Shown: in pieces, positions 60,250 to 64,000 of the stretch
Numbering within the stretch: the stretch's first letter is position 1
Layout: each line of letters opens with the position of its first letter
NCBI RefSeq assembly: GCF_020283565.1
Contig: NC_060059.1
Location: 50,845,157-50,909,156 of the forward strand
Source of the DNA: Trifolium pratense
Lineage: Eukaryota; Streptophyta; Magnoliopsida; Fabales; Fabaceae
Length of the DNA stretch: 64,000 nucleotides
Direction: 5' to 3'
Program-made: the position numbers and the translations under genes
Notes under the pieces: generated by a model
What the model saw: only the letters and a program-made list of their open reading frames with translations
What the model was told of the DNA's origin: nothing
The model's database searches: none

Positions 60250-63000
60250 TTTTAAAATATATTTTCTCCATTTCATATTAATTGTCTTATTTGAAAAAAG
60301 AAATACAGGTAAATTTATTTTTAAATACTATAAAAGTTTAATTTTTTAAAATTAATTATTCACTTTTAGTTTATATTTGTATTTTATAGAAATTATTTTG
60401 TATAAAATACAAAATTAATAAAATTTATCAAGTTTAACATAATATAATATCTATATATTATGTTAAAAAACATGTCAAAATTAAACCATTAGCCTAGTGA
60501 TCAATTTAATTAATTCGACATTTTTATCTCTATATTTATGGGCGAGGCATAGACTACTCTTCAAATATTGTGGATAAATTATACAATAAATAATGAAAGT
60601 TAGTTACATGAGTAAATATTTGTAAGTGGAACTCATTAATTTTTACTACACCTATAAAAAAATAATGTGGCTAATTTTTATTGATTGTAGAGTAAAATAT
60701 CCTCAATTATAACCAATAAATTACTCCTTAAAATTTATTCCATGCATGTATCAATTATCTCTAATTATTGAGAAGAGGTGAGACAATTTGTATGCCTTGT
60801 AAAAATTAATGTACAATGTTATTGTTAGGCTAGGATGAGATTATATTATTAATTTTTTTTTTTTGAAGCAGTATTATTAAATATTTATGGTATAACTCTA
60901 TTTCGACTCACTCAATAGTTTTAAATTGTCATGTAAATCCTGAAAAAATTCAATGACGTCTTGGATTGAAGTATCACTTATACTAATCCATTTAAGATAT
61001 GTATTTTAATAAATAAAGTTTTAAATTTCATTGAGATAGTTGTTTTCACTCAAATAATTTGTCTACACAATTACGATTTAGAGATTCACGATTTATAAAC
61101 ATATACTAATATTATAGTTGATTGAGTTCATGAAACGATATACATTTGTCTCTGTTGAATTATGTGAAGGAAACCGAAATAATAAACTTCAATCCCCTTT
61201 TTAATAGGAGACATTTTCGAGTTTTTTTTCTTTCTTTCTTTTGGTCATAATAATATAATAAGAGATAAATGGTACTGCAATTTTAAATACAATGCATTAA
61301 AAAAAATGTATTTTTCCAAAAAAATACTAGATCGGTAAATAATTTATTAATCATTGTGTTCTTATTAAAAGTCTTTTTAATAAGAAGCTCTAAATTAAAA
61401 AAGTTTTTAAAGGTGGATTATCATTTTTATCAATTTTAGAAAATCTTACAACTTTTATTAATCATTGTGTTCTTATTAAAAATTTTATTAATTTTGTATT
61501 ACTTGATAAAGTGTGGAAATACAACTTTTAGAAAATTTTAATAAAATAATATTGTTTATTCTAAAAGAAAACTATGGAGTAATAAAAAAAAAAACTATGG
61601 ATAACTTATTTCTTGCTAAAAATTATAAGGATCATATGTTGGACCATTTTTTGGATATCCATATTAAATATATAAAAATTTATTATAAATTATAAGATTC
61701 ATTTTTTTTTTTAAATCAAATATCCTCTATGTATAATTTCACCGACTAATTCCTCAAACCTAGTGATCTAAATGGATGACAAATTTCGAGTTTAGGCCCT
61801 AACTTCCATCAAAAAAATAAATAAGTGAATGACAAATTTCTCGTAAAATCTAACCCAGAATTTTAGTTAAATTAGAGGAAACAGTTTTAATATTGCTGCA
61901 TACCTAAGTCAAAAATCTAACTCAAAATTTTAGTTAAATTAGAGGAGACAGTTTTTAATCAAGTCCATTTTAGACAACATTTTTGTTATATCATAGTATA
62001 AAACAAAAGTAATAAAAATGAATTAGTACTATATTTCGTGTAATTAGGGACAACCCATGTTACTAAATTTGCAAACAAATCAATCAAGTGATAGGGAACA
62101 TTACATTTCTAATCATCATAATCTGCTCCATCAGCCGGCCTAGTTACCTTTTTACCAATTTATTTACACACCGAATTATGTTTTTCATTTTGCCTCAATA
62201 TCCCCAAACAACCATTGACTTTATGTTTTTTTCTTATTAACTTTATAAAAAAAAAATAAAAAAAAAAACTCATAATTTCAACCTTTCTAGCTAGGATAAC
62301 AAGGTACAACAAAACTTACTATTTTTAATTTACTTTCCAATCACTTTATATTTATGCTTCAGATCAAGCTAGGGGTTGTCATTGATATGAATTTATGTAA
62401 AATTAACATAGCCAAAGAGAGTGTGGTCCATGGTATCATTATTTTGAAATTGTATATATGATGGACAAATGTATACTCATATAGGTTTAATTCATTTAAG
62501 TATCTCCAAAGTGTATATATTATTTTCAGGATGAAAGAATAGTATTTATGTCACGTGTATGACTTTATCTTTACTGTTTGGCCATTTGTAGTTAGCATGG
62601 ATCTAAAGATACTTCAATACCATGACACAAGTCTTTGTAATTTAATCAAGGTTTTTGGATTCATATTCAAAATGAAAATTGCAACAAATTTTAATGTTAA
62701 AAAAAATTAGAAAAAACACTACTATAAAAAACTTAAATTAGTAAAGGAAATAATGAAGTAAAATATGAAATATCTTTCATATATTCCGTTACTAGCTAAT
62801 TAAATTGTGTGAAGAAAAAATTAGAGAAAATTTACAATTTTTTCATCACTAATGATTGTTGTACCCAGAAGAAATATGTTCAAAATATACCAAATAAATT
62901 GTTAGAACAACGTACCCGACTCTAAAAAAATTTGATAACATGGACAATAAATATATATTGAATGTAGCTTTTATTCAATGCAATGTTCATTACTATATAA
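60250..63000. other. AT-rich intergenic DNA
   Basis: About 2.7 kb upstream of the NGATHA gene without a gene. The phrases 'caaatttcgagtttaggcc' and 'aaatctaacccagaatttt' / 'aaatctaactcaaaatttt' show one local duplication (about 61852 and 61913). Nothing else is recognised. Confidence 0.4.
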
Positions 63001-63008
63001 TATAAACT

Positions 63009-63560
63009 TTATTTAAATAATAGAGGTTCTGAGTTTTGACCATCAGCTCCATTGTAAACCAAAATAAATAAATATATAACTAAATAAATAAAACTGAAGT
63101 TAGAAGTATAAGGGAAGAGCACAATTAAACAAAAAGAAGTATAAAAACATAAGGAGGATAAAAACACAAAAACAAATGGGTACCACCACCAGACACCAGT
63201 CGACCCAAATCTAGAGACCAAAATAGCTCGAGATAAAGAAAAAAATGAACAAAGGAAGAAAACAAAGGTTCAACTCATCCACACCAAGCAGAGTCGTCAG
63301 AAACCATCATCCAGGCCCCATCATCCCCTATCAACTCCAGCATATGACTGGTTACACCTACCACTCATAGAAGGAGCAGGAGTTATTAGGGTTTTTGGCC
63401 AAAAACTACTTTGGAGATGAAAGTTTTATCTTATCAATCAAAAACTCGACAAACATAGTTCCCCTAACAAAATTAAATCATTTTGAGAGTTTCATATAGT
63501 CCAACCAGTCGCATGTCAAATTAACTAGAGGAAAAAAAATGAGTACAAAGTGAATATTTG
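63009..63560. other. Unidentified segment of higher complexity
   Basis: The stretch at about 63210-63500 has near-even base use unlike its surroundings ('catccaggccccatcatccc'). It looks like a fragment of a gene or LINE, but I cannot place it. An open minus-strand frame at 63221-63009 shows no family features. Confidence 0.3.
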
Positions 63561-63863
63561 TAACACTCTTCTGCTCAACAAGATATGAATCTTAAGTAGA
63601 GGAAAAAAAGAATATGATATTGAAGGAGTAAATTATATATCCATAGATGCCTTAGCTTCCCAATAAAAATAGATGAGATAAGATTTGTCCAATTAGTGAA
63701 GACACAACAAAACCCTTTCTAGGCACACTCGTGTATGAATCCTCTCCTCACACTTGCATCTCAAAAACACTCTCTCTCTTTTGTTTACTTATCTGGTCTC
63801 ATCTCTGTCTACTCCCATATCCTTTTATTTAATATCATATTTATTGTTTTCTTTAGTTACATT

Positions 63864-63938
63864 ATGTCTTTTCAATTAAGACAAAATTCACCTCAATTTC
63901 CAGGTAGATTCAGACACCCTTTTCCTTCTCTACAAAAG
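63864..63938 (+). CDS. Possible first coding exon of a gene leaving the window
   Basis: An ATG opens MSFQLRQNSPQFPGRFRHPF and then PSLQK, stopping exactly before a GT (gtttaa) with good 'aaaag|gt' context. The upstream 'ctttctaggcacactcgtgt' and the C/T-rich leader with 'actctctctctttt' resemble a 5' UTR. The 25 residues are too few to assign a family, and the next exon would lie beyond position 64000. Confidence 0.3.
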
Positions 63939-64000
63939 GTTTAATTTTCAACTATTTTTCTTTTAGTTTAAGTACATATTATTGAGTCACACACATAATT

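Overview
The window is nuclear DNA from a flowering plant, most likely a papilionoid legume of the Medicago/Trifolium/Pisum group. I infer this from the AT-rich, TE-dense intergenic DNA, GT-AG introns, plant-only families (CASP, NGATHA, TBL, S-protein homologue, M-gamma MADS), and the mix of Sirevirus/copia, long-LTR gypsy-type, TRIM, SINE, Helitron and MITE sequences. No species marker is visible. All exon structures were read by hand from splice sites and reading phase.

Six host genes are supported. A Casparian strip membrane domain protein (CASP) lies at 16066-17234 (+, 3 exons, 196 aa). A secreted S-protein homologue lies at 22614-23006 (+, 130 aa). An 18-exon LETM1-like organelle membrane protein lies at 25721-40723 (+, 910 aa). 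A TRICHOME BIREFRINGENCE-LIKE wall acetyltransferase lies at 40793-43563 (-, 4 exons, 412 aa). A type I M-gamma MADS-box gene lies at 49978-51327 (-, 2 exons, 216 aa). A NGATHA-type B3 transcription factor lies at 57518-59969 (-, 2 exons, 350 aa). A possible first exon of a further gene runs off the right edge. The genes do not form a pathway. The LETM1-like and TBL genes converge tail to tail, with 69 bp between their stop codons.

The first 25 kb and the gaps between genes are layers of mobile elements. Three solo LTRs of one long-LTR family (1096-2351 minus, 13492-14753 plus, 19029-20668 plus) carry 5-bp target duplications. One of them splits a fossil 25S rDNA fragment (about 650-1095). 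Other elements are a non-autonomous Helitron (3537-4422), a Sirevirus pol/env-like remnant (about 6850-8610) joined to an antisense copia gag, a stack of large palindromes (9955-11123), a long-TIR element around the second solo LTR, and a complete 356-bp TRIM (23890-24245). There are also a SINE and a hAT MITE with duplications inside LETM1-like introns, two dead copia elements (44507-47987 and 52565-55400), a Helitron-helicase remnant (55430-55670), and several MITEs and long TA/TTA microsatellites.

I found no evidence of a wholly new system. The observations most worth checking are the rDNA fossil, the stacked palindromes, the intron inside the MADS box, the GC-AG intron in the TBL gene, and the NGATHA gene whose repressor motif sits on a separate distal exon.
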